Source: Martinezella calliandrae (GTDB taxonomy: Bacteria > Pseudomonadota > Alphaproteobacteria > Rhizobiales > Rhizobiaceae). Taken from it: a DNA stretch of 64,000 nt. This document shows, one piece after another, positions 19,371-28,702 of this stretch; within the stretch, counting starts at the first letter, position 1; each line of letters starts with the position of its first letter. Under the pieces are notes generated by a model. That model was not told the DNA's origin and made no database searches. It saw only the letters and a list, made by a program, of their open reading frames with translations. The translations under genes and the position numbers were made by a program. The stretch spans positions 23,968-87,967 of the forward strand of contig NZ_JARFYN010000036.1 of NCBI RefSeq assembly GCF_030272695.1, written 5' to 3'.

Positions 19371-21440
19371 ATGACGGACGACGGCAAGCAGCATTCAATC
19401 GAGTCGGGCGATTTTACGCGCCTGGGCGCGAATTATGATGGGCACGGCGTCAACTTCGCGCTTTTCAGTGCTTATGCGGACAAGGTGGAGCTCTGCCTTT
19501 TCGACGAAAGCGGCAAGCAGGAGACTAAGCGGATTGTCCTTCCGGAATATACCAACGAAATCTGGCACGGCTATATTCCGGGCCTGACGCCGGGTGTGTT
19601 GTATGGCTACCGTGTTCATGGACCATTCGATCCGGAAAAAGGCCATCGTTTCAATCCGCACAAATTGCTGGTCGATCCCTATGCCCGCGAGCTCGTCGGC
19701 AATCTTGAATGGTCGCAAGCACAGTTCGGCTATCGTCTTGACGACGAGCAGAAGGATCTTTCCTGCGACGAGACAGACAGTGCGACGCAGATGCCAAAGT
19801 GCCGCGTGGTTGATGCAAATGGCGAAGCGCCGGTTCAAAAACCATCCATTCCATGGTCACGAACAATTTTCTATGAGGCACACGTCAAGGGAATGACGGT
19901 CCTGCACCCGGCAATTCCAGAGCAATTGCGTGGCACGTTTGATGGCTTAGGGCAGGCGGCGATCGTCGACTACGTAAGGGGTCTCGGCATCACCTCGATC
20001 GAGCTCCTTCCCATACATTATTTTCTGGATGACAGCCATCTGCTCGACAGGCAACTGCGCAACTACTGGGGCTACAACAGTCTCGCTTTTTTTGCCCCTG
20101 CCTCTCGTTATTACGGCCCCAAGGGCCTCGCGGGCTTTCGCGACATGGTGCGCGCCTTCCATGATGCCGGCATCGAAGTCATCCTAGACGTCGTCTACAA
20201 TCACACGGCAGAGGGCAACGAGCTCGGCCCAACCCTTTCGTTCAAGGGCATCGATAACTTCTCTTACTACCGCACCCTGCCAGACGAACCCCGTTACTAT
20301 ATCAACGACACTGGCACCGGTAACACGATCAACACCTCGCATCCGCGTGTGCTGCAGATGGTGACCGACTCGCTCCGCTATTGGGCCGAAGAAATGCATG
20401 TCGACGGCTTCCGTTTCGATCTCGGCACGATTCTCGGTCGTGAACCAGCAGGTTTTGACCAGCGTAGCGGCTTTTTCGATGCCGTCGGCCAGGATCCTGT
20501 CTTGTCAAGGATCAAGCTCATCGGCGAGCCCTGGGACATTGGGCCCGGCGGGTATCAGCTCGGCGGGTTTCCGCCGGGCTGGGTGGAGTGGAACGATAAA
20601 TATCGTGATACTGTGCGCGACTACTGGAGGGGAACCCCGGGCATGACGAGGGATTTTGCAGCCCGCATTTTGGGATCAGGCGACGTCTATGATCTTCGCG
20701 GGCGTCGTCCCTGGGCAAGCGTTAACTTTATTGCCGCACATGATGGTTTCACCCTCAACGACCTCGTCTCCTATAACGACAAGCACAATGAAGCCAATGG
20801 CGAGGACAATAATGACGGCCACAACGATAATCGCAGCTGCAACTATGGCGCTGAGGGTCCAACGGAAGAAGAAAATATCAATACCATTCGGGAACGTCAG
20901 AAGCGAAATTTTCTCGCAACCTTGTTCTTGTCGCATGGGACACCCATGCTGCTGGCAGGAGATGAATTCGGACGCAGCCAGATGGGCAACAACAATGGCT
21001 ACTGCCAGGACCACGAGCTCAGCTGGCTGCATTGGGAAGACAGCCACGGCAGTTCAGAGGCACTTCGCAGCTTTACCAAGCGTCTGATCGCTTTGCGGCA
21101 GCAACACTCGATTCTCAAGCGAGAAAACTGGCGTGACGGCCTGATCGTCATGTGGCTCAATCCCGGCGGAGGCGAGCAGACCGAGGATCACTGGGACGAC
21201 GATTCAAACACAACTATCGGGTTGCGACTATCCCGCACGCAGCCATGCGAAGAAGGATGGGATGATCTCCTCATCCTGTTCAATCCCCTTGACGAAGACA
21301 GTGACTTTGCATTGCCCAAAGACAGGCACTGGGCTTTGGAGCTGACAACATCAAGTCCCGAACTACAAAATCCGGTGATGGTCGAGGCGCCGATGTTGCG
21401 ACTTCAATCTCGTAGTTTGTCTCTCCTGCGTCCAGGCTGA
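19371..21440 (+). CDS. glgX: Glycogen debranching enzyme
   Basis: A 689-residue GH13_11 isoamylase-type debranching enzyme that hydrolyses alpha-1,6 branches and so supplies linear chains to TreY. CBM48 (TRLGANYDGHGVNFALFSAYADK region) leads into the barrel with Asp350 (FRFDLGTILGRE), Glu386 (LIGEPWD) and NFIAAHDGFTLNDLV. Length is normal. The ATG at 19371 follows an ACGAG-type site. It lies 92 bp after the end of the treY reading region on the same strand, so treY-glgX probably form one unit. No other glycogen gene (glgA, glgC, glgP) follows. Confidence 0.94.
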   Translation: MTDDGKQHSIESGDFTRLGANYDGHGVNFALFSAYADKVELCLFDESGKQETKRIVLPEYTNEIWHGYIPGLTPGVLYGYRVHGPFDPEKGHRFNPHKLLVDPYARELVGNLEWSQAQFGYRLDDEQKDLSCDETDSATQMPKCRVVDANGEAPVQKPSIPWSRTIFYEAHVKGMTVLHPAIPEQLRGTFDGLGQAAIVDYVRGLGITSIELLPIHYFLDDSHLLDRQLRNYWGYNSLAFFAPASRYYGPKGLAGFRDMVRAFHDAGIEVILDVVYNHTAEGNELGPTLSFKGIDNFSYYRTLPDEPRYYINDTGTGNTINTSHPRVLQMVTDSLRYWAEEMHVDGFRFDLGTILGREPAGFDQRSGFFDAVGQDPVLSRIKLIGEPWDIGPGGYQLGGFPPGWVEWNDKYRDTVRDYWRGTPGMTRDFAARILGSGDVYDLRGRRPWASVNFIAAHDGFTLNDLVSYNDKHNEANGEDNNDGHNDNRSCNYGAEGPTEEENINTIRERQKRNFLATLFLSHGTPMLLAGDEFGRSQMGNNNGYCQDHELSWLHWEDSHGSSEALRSFTKRLIALRQQHSILKRENWRDGLIVMWLNPGGGEQTEDHWDDDSNTTIGLRLSRTQPCEEGWDDLLILFNPLDEDSDFALPKDRHWALELTTSSPELQNPVMVEAPMLRLQSRSLSLLRPG

Positions 21441-21698
21441 AATCGACCAAGAAAATTGCCGATTGTCGCGATGGGCATCAGCTTGGTTTCATCTTACGGT
21501 GGTAAGAAAGATTTGCGCGAGCAAAGCGCCCACTCAGCAAATTGTTGGCGCAAAACGAGCCGTACCGGTTCCCTGGCCCTGCCTCTCTGCCACGAGGTGG
21601 GGCCACCCAATTGGGTCGCCATCTCTTTTAAGGCGATGGCTGTTTTCTCCCCCTTCGAACGCTCGGGCATCGTCAACGACATTTGTTCTTCCTCGGGC

Positions 21699-21830
21699 GT
21701 ACTAGCGGACTGGTACCCCGAAATTCAAGGCGATCACCTCTACTATCCGAGCTGCCGCCAAACCTCGCCGGCTTTCGCCTTGCTGCTTGACGCCTTGCGC
21801 TATCACCAACCTGCCCAGGTCATCGCCTGA
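21699..21830 (+). pseudogene. C-terminal remnant of a LysR-type regulator
   Basis: This short frame encodes VLADWYPEIQGDHLYYPS and then CRQTSPAFALLLDALRY. That is the typical end of the LysR substrate-binding domain (LYYPSRRQxSPAFxALVxALR). The helix-turn-helix and most of the effector domain are absent, and the preceding 250 bp show no continuation in any frame. It is a remnant left between glgX and the antiporter. Confidence 0.6.
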
Positions 21831-21905
21831 ATGAATAGCGGCTTCGCGGCGCGCGCTCTGCCTACACGCTATCCGGCTATCGTCAACCAGTCCGGCCTCT
21901 ACCCG

Positions 21906-24203
21906 TTATTCGGTCTCAACGAGGATGAATGAACGGTCCGCTGCCTCGACAAGTGTGTCGGGAATGCGACCATAAGACAGGCGGGGGGCCGCACGCCTTG
22001 AAACACCGAGCACAATTAGATCATAGCCTCCTTTGCGGGATTGACGCAGAATTGAAAGCTCCGGAGAGCTTCCTTCCTGAACGATCTTCTCCACGGCAAC
22101 ACCATTAAAACGGGCGATTTGGTCAATCCTTTCGAATGCCTCGAGATGACCATATCGGTTGTCGCTTAACCGTGGATGCATACGAGCTTGCATCGCCTCT
22201 TCGATATACAGGACTGATATCGAGCATCCCGTCACCTTGGCGATGAGGAAGGCGAATTCCGCGGCCTTAATCGAGCGCTGCGTGCCGCTTATCGGCACCA
22301 ATATGCGCGTGTTCTTGTCTTCTTGAGGGATGCTTCGACCCCGAGAGGAGACGATAACAGCGGTACCCTTGAAGGCGGAAGTCATCAATGAAAGTCGATC
22401 GTCAAACCCGCCTTTTGCGCCCGAGACTGGCTCGACACCGATGAACAAAAGGTCGTGTCCCTGCTCGGAGCCCTCCGCCAGAACCTTCGCCAAATCGCTG
22501 TCTTTCAATTTCGTGGTGACGTGAATATCGCTTCGCGTCGTCTGTCCGGTTTCCCCCTCCCGGTTGATCGCCTCATCTGCAATTGACGTTACGCGGTCCG
22601 CAACGGCTTTCGCTCCTGCGTCAACCGCCGTGGTCTCCAGTGGACCTGTCTGCCGTCGCTGCTGGTCGGACGCATCGGGTTCGATATTGAGAACTGTTAC
22701 TGGCATTTTTCGCTCGGCAGCGAAGTGGCCGGCAATCCGCGCCGCAAGATCGCTGCTCGGCGTTAAATCGACCGCCAGCATAATCCTTTCAAAATTTGCA
22801 AGAAAGCTGTTCTCCTTGAACTGCTCCTGCTCAAGGCGTTCGCGCTCATCCGCACGCATCGGCAGGCGCGAAAGCGCCCACCGTAAGGTCGGCGGCATCG
22901 CCATCGTCGTGACAACCGCCATGGCCACTATGATCGAGAACAACTTCTCGTCGAGAACACCTACCGAAAGGCCGATCGAGGCGACGATGACTTCCGTGGA
23001 TCCTCGAGCGTTCATGCCGCTGCCAAGGGCCACAGCTTCGGCATTTGAGTAGCCGCCGAGCTTTGCGCCCACAAATGCGCCGCCGAATTTACCGACGCTC
23101 GCGATGACAATAAGACCGATGGCAAGCATGAGCGTGGCCGGATTGCCAAGAACACCGAGATCAGTCTTCAATCCGGTGAGACCAAAAAAAACCGGCATGA
23201 AGAGAGCTGTTGTCAATGCGCGGAGTTGTCCGTCGATCTGGCGTGTCAGGATCGGCGATTCTCCTACCAATATTCCTGCCACAAACGCCCCCAGCACGGT
23301 ATGGACGCCGATCAGATCGGTGATGATTGCCATGCCGCCCATAATAGCGATGATTGCGCTGAGGACGGGGAGATCACTGCGAAACTTATCATTGGTGAGC
23401 CGGATCGCCTCGAAAACCAATCGCCGTCCGATTGTGAAGCTGAAGGTCATGAACGCGAAAGTTCCAACCACGCTCGTCGTGAGAGTCTTTAAGTCGACCG
23501 TGCCTCTCTCGGCCAAGCTGAAAGTGACTGCGATAACGACCCATCCGACCGTATCATCGATAATTGCGGACGCGACGATCAATTGACCGATGTTACGCCG
23601 CATGAAGTCCATCTCCCGGACGACCGATGCGACGATCTTGACGGAGGAAATGGAAAGTGCCGTTCCGAGGAAGAGCGATGTCACAAGCCGCTTTTCTGGA
23701 TAGGGAAGAACGCTGTCGGGAACGAGTTCCCCCAATGCAAAACCGCAGGCAAACGGGATAGCGATTCCGGTCAGCGATACGGCAAGAGCGGCGCTCTTCA
23801 GGCGCTTCGCCAGGCCGAGGTCGGTTTCCATGCCGGCAAGCAGCAGCAGGAAAAGGATACCCAGCTGCGCCACGGCCTCCGTCATGCCGTTTTGTGCTCC
23901 CGTCGGCGGGAAAAGCTGCTGTTGGAGGTCGGGCAAGACCGTCCCCAAAATTGATGGACCAAGTAGGACGCCCCCAAGAATCTGGCCCATGATTGAAGGC
24001 TGGCCAATCCGCACCATAAGTTCGCCAAGCAACCGGCCGACGACCACGAGGACAATAATCTGAATGAGAAACAAGCCCTCGGATGCCCCACCAGCCTTTG
24101 TACTCTCAGCCGCGAACGTGGCCGAGCAGGGGAAAAAGATGCAGGCAGCGAGCATCGCTAAAAGGCACGGCCGTAGGGACTTGAGGAGACATTTGAACTT
24201 CAT
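21906..24203 (-). CDS. CPA2-family cation/proton antiporter with C-terminal universal stress domains
   Basis: About 765 residues. After a cleavable-looking N-terminal hydrophobic segment (ending SATFAAES), residues of about 45-430 form the Na+/H+ exchanger domain with many membrane helices (GQILGGVLLGPSILG, ASAIIDDTVGWVVIA with the ion-binding aspartates, and MNARGSTEVIVASIGL). The cytoplasmic tail carries two UspA-like domains, beginning at IMLAVDLTPSSDLAARIA and ILVPISGTQRSIKAAEFA. The likely role is K+ or Na+/H+ exchange at the inner membrane, with nucleotide-responsive control by the Usp tail (inferred). The ATG at 24203 is preferred over a GTG four codons upstream. Confidence 0.88.
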   Translation of the reverse strand: MKFKCLLKSLRPCLLAMLAACIFFPCSATFAAESTKAGGASEGLFLIQIIVLVVVGRLLGELMVRIGQPSIMGQILGGVLLGPSILGTVLPDLQQQLFPPTGAQNGMTEAVAQLGILFLLLLAGMETDLGLAKRLKSAALAVSLTGIAIPFACGFALGELVPDSVLPYPEKRLVTSLFLGTALSISSVKIVASVVREMDFMRRNIGQLIVASAIIDDTVGWVVIAVTFSLAERGTVDLKTLTTSVVGTFAFMTFSFTIGRRLVFEAIRLTNDKFRSDLPVLSAIIAIMGGMAIITDLIGVHTVLGAFVAGILVGESPILTRQIDGQLRALTTALFMPVFFGLTGLKTDLGVLGNPATLMLAIGLIVIASVGKFGGAFVGAKLGGYSNAEAVALGSGMNARGSTEVIVASIGLSVGVLDEKLFSIIVAMAVVTTMAMPPTLRWALSRLPMRADERERLEQEQFKENSFLANFERIMLAVDLTPSSDLAARIAGHFAAERKMPVTVLNIEPDASDQQRRQTGPLETTAVDAGAKAVADRVTSIADEAINREGETGQTTRSDIHVTTKLKDSDLAKVLAEGSEQGHDLLFIGVEPVSGAKGGFDDRLSLMTSAFKGTAVIVSSRGRSIPQEDKNTRILVPISGTQRSIKAAEFAFLIAKVTGCSISVLYIEEAMQARMHPRLSDNRYGHLEAFERIDQIARFNGVAVEKIVQEGSSPELSILRQSRKGGYDLIVLGVSRRAAPRLSYGRIPDTLVEAADRSFILVETE

Positions 24204-24488
24204 TCTGTTTGGCACCCCGAAACTTCAAAGTTTGAACGTGCGAAATCCTGCGACGTTCCAACCTGCTCGAAAGCGCGCAGATTTATGAAACCTTGCGAGC
24301 AGCAACCGGTGCAATCCCATCGAGGCGCGCTTTCCTGGAGTCGGACCACGAATCCGGGTGATGGGTGAGAGGCGTTCGCACGCCCATCACCTCTTCGATC
24401 ACCTCGACATTAATGTGAGGGAACAAGGCTTTAGGCCGCACGTTGAATGATTTCACCCTTGTTGGAGTAGCCGCTCCGAAAGGAGTCC
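24204..24488. other. Intergenic region, mostly featureless
   Basis: It holds the upstream region of the antiporter gene (minus strand) and, near 24358-24390, a short dyad (GATGGGTG and CGCCCATC) that could fold as a small hairpin. No gene is supported. Confidence 0.35.
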
Positions 24489-24584
24489 GTGTTGTTTGGG
24501 TATAAGCCTCTCGTTTTATTCTTCATCTCCGCGGGCCTTCTCATTTGCATGATTGGCATCGGCTTGGCTTCTCTGCTGCACTGA
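24489..24584 (+). CDS. Possible 30-31 aa single-helix membrane peptide
   Basis: A tiny frame with an excellent ribosome binding site (AAAGGAG at 24479-24485) ahead of GTG (24489) or TTG (24492). It encodes a peptide of LFGYKPLVLFFISAGLLIC type ending IGLASLLH. One hydrophobic stretch of about 22 residues predicts a single membrane span. It stands alone between divergent neighbours and points toward the nhaA 3' end. The unusually good ribosome binding site is the main support; the family and function are unknown, and it may be spurious. Confidence 0.35.
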   Translation: MLFGYKPLVLFFISAGLLICMIGIGLASLLH

Positions 24585-24706
24585 GACAAATTCCGCATGG
24601 CGCCTCGCGAAGGTGACGGCCTGGGAGCAGCGGCGAATCGGCGGCCTTTTCATCATTGGCATCGGCAAGCATTGCGAGTTCGACGCCCCGGTGGACTGCG
24701 GCCGAA

Positions 24707-25900
24707 TTACAGATGTCCGCGCCGCCCAAACAGGCTGAGGAGGATTGAACCGGCAACCCCTGCAAGGACAGATCCGGCAAGGATGCCAATCTTGATCTTG
24801 TCTTGAAGAGCTGGGTCGTCGAAAGCTAACAGACCGATGAACAGGCTCATGGTGAACCCGATACCGCAAAGGAGAGCCGTCCCAACCATCTGTCCCCAAC
24901 TTGCCTGTGCTGGCAGGTCCGCGAAGTTGAACTTCACCAATACGGCGACAGTACCGAGCACTCCGATCAACTTGCCGAGAAGAAGCCCCATCGCAATACC
25001 GAGGGTAACAGGCTCCATGAGGACGGAGCGAGAGATCCCGGCAAAGGACACGCCAGCATTTGCGAATCCGAAGATCGGGACTATGACAAAGGCGACAGGT
25101 TTGTGAAGCCCGTGCTCCAGCCTGTGCAGTGGAGATTCGTGGTGTGGGGCCTCAGGCGTACCGGGCGTCCTTTTCAGCGGGATCGTCAATGCGAGCATGA
25201 CACCTGCCAAGGTGGCGTGGATGCCTGAGGCGAAGACGAGGGTCCACAGAGCGATGCCAAGAATAAGGTATGGCCACAGCTCCTTGACGCCCATGCGGTT
25301 GAGAATGACCAGATTGCCGATCACGATGCCCGCTCCGGCAAGAGCCAGAAAATCGAGCTTGGCCGTGTAGAACAGCGCGATGACAATGACGGCGCCGAGA
25401 TCGTCCATGATCGCCAGAGCGGCGAGGAATATCTTAAGCGAGGTCGGCACGCGTCGGCCTAAGAGAGACATCACTCCCAAGGCGAATGCGATGTCCGTGG
25501 CAGTGGGGATTGCCCAGCCTCGCAATGCCGCCTCGTGCTCGAGGTTGAAGAAAATGTAGATCAGGGCCGGTACCAGCATGCCGCCTGCGGCGGCCGCACC
25601 AGGAAGAGTTCGTCTGCTCCAGGTCGAAAGTTGCCCGTCCAGCATTTCGCGTTTGATCTCCAGGCCGACCAAGAGGAAGAACACGCTCATCAACGCGTCA
25701 TTGATCCAATCCTGGAGGCTCAGCGGTCCGACGTGGACGTGAAAAAAGCGGAAATATAGGTCGTCTGCCGGAGAATTAGCGACGATGATGGCGAGGGTCG
25801 CGACACCCATCAGGACGATGCCGCCTGATGCCTCGCTGTCGAGGAAGTGGCGCAGAGTGGATTGAATACGGCCTGTTAATCTTGCCGAAGACGAAGACAT
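24707..25900 (-). CDS. nhaA: Na+/H+ antiporter NhaA
   Basis: A 397-residue inner-membrane antiporter that exports Na+ (or Li+) in exchange for protons. Hallmarks are VFFLLVGLEIKREMLDGQL near residue 75, PTATDIAFALGVM, and AALAIMDDLGAVIVIALFY with the paired aspartates that bind ions. Length matches NhaA (about 390). The ATG at 25900 (MSSSSARL) follows GGGGAAG; an upstream in-frame start adds a cysteine-rich stretch unlikely to be translated. With the antiporter upstream and the MgtA pump further right, it supports an ion-homeostasis theme. Confidence 0.93.
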   Translation of the reverse strand: MSSSSARLTGRIQSTLRHFLDSEASGGIVLMGVATLAIIVANSPADDLYFRFFHVHVGPLSLQDWINDALMSVFFLLVGLEIKREMLDGQLSTWSRRTLPGAAAAGGMLVPALIYIFFNLEHEAALRGWAIPTATDIAFALGVMSLLGRRVPTSLKIFLAALAIMDDLGAVIVIALFYTAKLDFLALAGAGIVIGNLVILNRMGVKELWPYLILGIALWTLVFASGIHATLAGVMLALTIPLKRTPGTPEAPHHESPLHRLEHGLHKPVAFVIVPIFGFANAGVSFAGISRSVLMEPVTLGIAMGLLLGKLIGVLGTVAVLVKFNFADLPAQASWGQMVGTALLCGIGFTMSLFIGLLAFDDPALQDKIKIGILAGSVLAGVAGSILLSLFGRRGHL

Positions 25901-26290
25901 GGGTTCGCGCTTCCCCGCTGGAAGGTTGATCGAAGTCTCCGTCGATTCCGGGAAACCCGCAGCGCACGCAGCACACGCTATCAAACAAGTTAGGCGAAAG
26001 GTTTTTGGATTTCCAGCACAATCGGCGTCTCTGTTTCAACGCCTCTTTCGGTCTAAGGCATGCGAGAAATAGATGATGACGCTTCCCAAAATCTGAACGG
26101 GGCCAAGAACGATCCACGATACCGAGCAGTTTCCATCCGGCCTACGACAAACCGAAAAATCCGTTCTCCCATCCTGGCGAACAAGCCGACCTTGAAGATA
26201 ATCTTTAGCAGCTCGTTCAAACCGGCGGAGGCGCGAAGAGGTAACCGCGAGGCCTAGAGATCCTGTGCGATAGCAAGAAGAGCCGATAGT
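25901..26290. other. Intergenic region containing the nhaA leader
   Basis: No gene is supported. The 5' leader of nhaA on the minus strand is GC-rich and can pair locally (for example the AGCGGGGAAGCGCG segment just before the start), but no known riboswitch could be assigned by eye. Confidence 0.35.
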
Positions 26291-27154
26291 TCAGCCGTCA
26301 TGGCCAGCTCGCTGGCAATCGAGGGCAAGCGCGAGAAGTCCCCTGACGACGTCAACGAGGGTACTCGGATCGGACGGACGCTGCAGCGGCAAAAAAGCCA
26401 GGCCGACGATCATGTGCCGCGCGTCCCTTGTCGTCACGGGCCAGAAATCGAAGCGCGAGACATCGAATGGGTAAATGCCCGCTGTCACATGCTCGCCGGT
26501 GGTCAGCGTCGATCGCGCCGCCTCGATCTCTATTTCAGTCAGTTGGACGTTGCCGCGCCTTTCGACGAACTGCGCCACTCCTTCAGACAAGTCTACGACG
26601 ACAACCGGCACCTCAAAGATTGCTTCTAAAATGTCGGCGGCGATAGAAGCGATTGCCTTTGTGTCCTCAGCAGCAGTTATATCGCGGCTACAAGTCTGTA
26701 GAATTGCCATTTGTCGCCGCAGCAGGATTGCGTCATCCGCTTTTCGCCTGGCGATCGAAGCAACTGTACTGGCAATGCATCCGACCACAAAAAGCAACCC
26801 GATTGCCCATACATTTGCTGGATCGTTGACGATGAGCGAATAGCGCGGTTCGGTCAGGAAAAAATTATAGGCGAGAGCACCAAGCACTGCTGAGAAGAGC
26901 GAAGGACCTAACCCGAAAATGACACCGGCGGCAACGACCGGCAGGACATAAATGAGCGAAAGGTTGGGAATTGTCACTTCCCGGTCAAGCCCGACCGTCA
27001 CGACCGTTGCGAGAGCTGTCATAACGAAAGTGGCCAGATAGCGAGCAACACGAGGCGCGTCCGTCAATCGCAACATTTCCAAGGAATCTGAGACCTTGAA
27101 AAGCGTTTCATCTCTTCCGGATGTTGGGTGGGTGCTCACGATGATATGTCTCAC
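26291..27154 (-). CDS. DUF4118/GAF membrane protein resembling the KdpD core without kinase
   Basis: A 287-residue protein. Residues of about 38-135 contain four hydrophobic segments in the DUF4118 arrangement (LSLIYVLPVVAAGVIFGLGPS, YNFFLTEPRYSLIVND), as in the membrane part of KdpD. A linker with AILQTCSRDITAAEDTK and a GAF-like region (to about 280) follow. The histidine phosphoacceptor and ATPase domains of KdpD are absent, and so are the N-terminal KdpD/Usp parts. The role may be sensing of turgor or ions without phosphotransfer; this is inferred from domain makeup. The start is a GTG at 27154 with a weak ribosome binding site, so the N terminus is uncertain. Confidence 0.7.
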   Translation of the reverse strand: MRHIIVSTHPTSGRDETLFKVSDSLEMLRLTDAPRVARYLATFVMTALATVVTVGLDREVTIPNLSLIYVLPVVAAGVIFGLGPSLFSAVLGALAYNFFLTEPRYSLIVNDPANVWAIGLLFVVGCIASTVASIARRKADDAILLRRQMAILQTCSRDITAAEDTKAIASIAADILEAIFEVPVVVVDLSEGVAQFVERRGNVQLTEIEIEAARSTLTTGEHVTAGIYPFDVSRFDFWPVTTRDARHMIVGLAFLPLQRPSDPSTLVDVVRGLLALALDCQRAGHDG

Positions 27155-27812
27155 CTCAAATCCATCGTTTGCGCAGATCCCGTGAAAATGTAACTAACTG
27201 CAATCGCAGAGCATTTGGGATCGCACAGCCAACAGTCTGCCGTGCGCTGATGTGATCGGCAGATGCGAGCCAATACATTCGTACAGAATTGCGATGCACG
27301 CCATAAAAATTCCATTCGCGCCACGGCTCTAATTTATTAAAATACCATATACGCGGTATGGCTTTAAACTTCGCTAGGCGCGATGGACCTTCCAACCTTC
27401 ACTTAGGATCGCACCCGTCACTGAGGTCGACATGCTGAAGGCGGGGAAATCCTTCCCTTAGTGCTGCAGAATTTGGTCGAAGCCAAACGCACTACGGTCA
27501 AGGTTGGACGTCGCTCGAGTAGCCGCCGCCTGGCAATATCGGCGCGAAAACCTGCGTCTGTAAACCGGCGTCTGCTCTTTTGGCACCTCTGACCAAGAAC
27601 TGTCAGTCCGCTGCCGGCACCGTGAATTGCATGCTCGGCGAACGGTCATGCGACTTTGTCATCATGGTCGCGCAGACTTTCCATATTTACCATCTTCGAG
27701 ATATCATCCGGGGGCGCATTGGGCGCGATGCTCCGACTCGCAGACGCCTTAGCGAGAACACATGAGTTGGCCGATGACGAGCATACGAATTTCGCAGGAC
27801 GTCTGATCTGAC
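27155..27812. other. 658-bp intergenic region between divergent genes
   Basis: No gene is supported. An AT-rich stretch near 27330-27365 contains overlapping short dyads (ATACC/GGTAT at 27342-27346 and 27355-27359, and CCATA/TATGG) about 190 bp upstream of the DUF4118 gene. This could be its promoter or operator. The right half shows nothing recognisable. Confidence 0.4.
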
Positions 27813-28475
27813 ATGGGCGCGACCTCTCACCCGAGAACCACTGGCCTGCGGCAATTCCTCGACGTTGAGCAGCAGCGCGATTGGATAGCGGGCAAAATCG
27901 ACTTGCCGGACACCGGCGACCGCTTAGAGTCCCTGGAACAGCGCTTCAAATATGTCGCTCGATTTGAGAAGCTACTTAGTCGCCCGCAAGCAGGGGAAGT
28001 ACTGGAGATTCTCAGGCTATACGGTCCAAACTGCATTCCGATCCTGCGCAAGACCGAGCGCTACTACTGGTCGGTTTCCTGTCTGCCGTCGACCTCGGAC
28101 AAGCCGCTCGTACGCGTCAATGCGAGCTGGATGGAACTTTTTACACTCTATGCCCAAGGCGAAGATATCCGCGCCAGATTCATCGTGCATCTTTCGGATT
28201 TCACTACAGATCGTTCAGCCACGCCGAGCCGAGTGGACGAACCCTTTCTCGAGCAAAGCGTCGCGATGCCAGAGCACGTCAGTTATTTCTTTCCGCGTGG
28301 TGCGGACATTTTCGGCATCAATGTGCGCGGCTCTGTCTCGATCCGCAAATTCCTCGCGAGTCGCCGCGTGGTGAGCGCCATTCGCACGTTTAACCTGACA
28401 CACATGAACCGGGGAAGGAACGCCTATCAGGCGAGCCATTGCTACAGCGTGGCGGATTACATGCAGGCAAATTGA
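27813..28475 (+). CDS. Hypothetical protein of unknown family
   Basis: A 220-residue soluble protein, basic in its last 50 residues. No domain is recognised. The middle (LRLYGPNCIPILRKTERYY and later VRVNASWMELFTLYA) looks like a compact alpha/beta fold, but no catalytic motif is seen. There is no signal peptide or membrane segment. The ATG at 27813 has only a weak upstream AGGA. Codon use resembles neighbouring genes and the frame is long without interruption, so it is probably coding. It is followed at once by the eroded VOC region on the other strand. Confidence 0.5.
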   Translation: MGATSHPRTTGLRQFLDVEQQRDWIAGKIDLPDTGDRLESLEQRFKYVARFEKLLSRPQAGEVLEILRLYGPNCIPILRKTERYYWSVSCLPSTSDKPLVRVNASWMELFTLYAQGEDIRARFIVHLSDFTTDRSATPSRVDEPFLEQSVAMPEHVSYFFPRGADIFGINVRGSVSIRKFLASRRVVSAIRTFNLTHMNRGRNAYQASHCYSVADYMQAN

Positions 28476-28702
28476 GGGGTCCTCTAACGCGTGCCATCCC
28501 GGCGAACTCACCGTCACCGTCGCGAGGAGGAAATCGGGCAACATCGCGATAACAACGGCCTTGGCCGTCTTTTGTCTCCACAAGGTTATCCGATGTTGAC
28601 CGGCAGGCTTTTAATTCGTTTGACGGTAGAAAGCCAATTCCAGTTCAAGGTGGCGAAGCCAATGTGGAGCGGAACACCGGCCATGGTGAATTCATTCTGC
28701 GG

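Noticed and set aside
25901..26050. Possible cation riboswitch in the nhaA leader
   Set aside because: The leader is GC-rich and can fold, but no known motif (for example nhaA-associated RNAs) could be matched by eye. A covariance-model search would decide.
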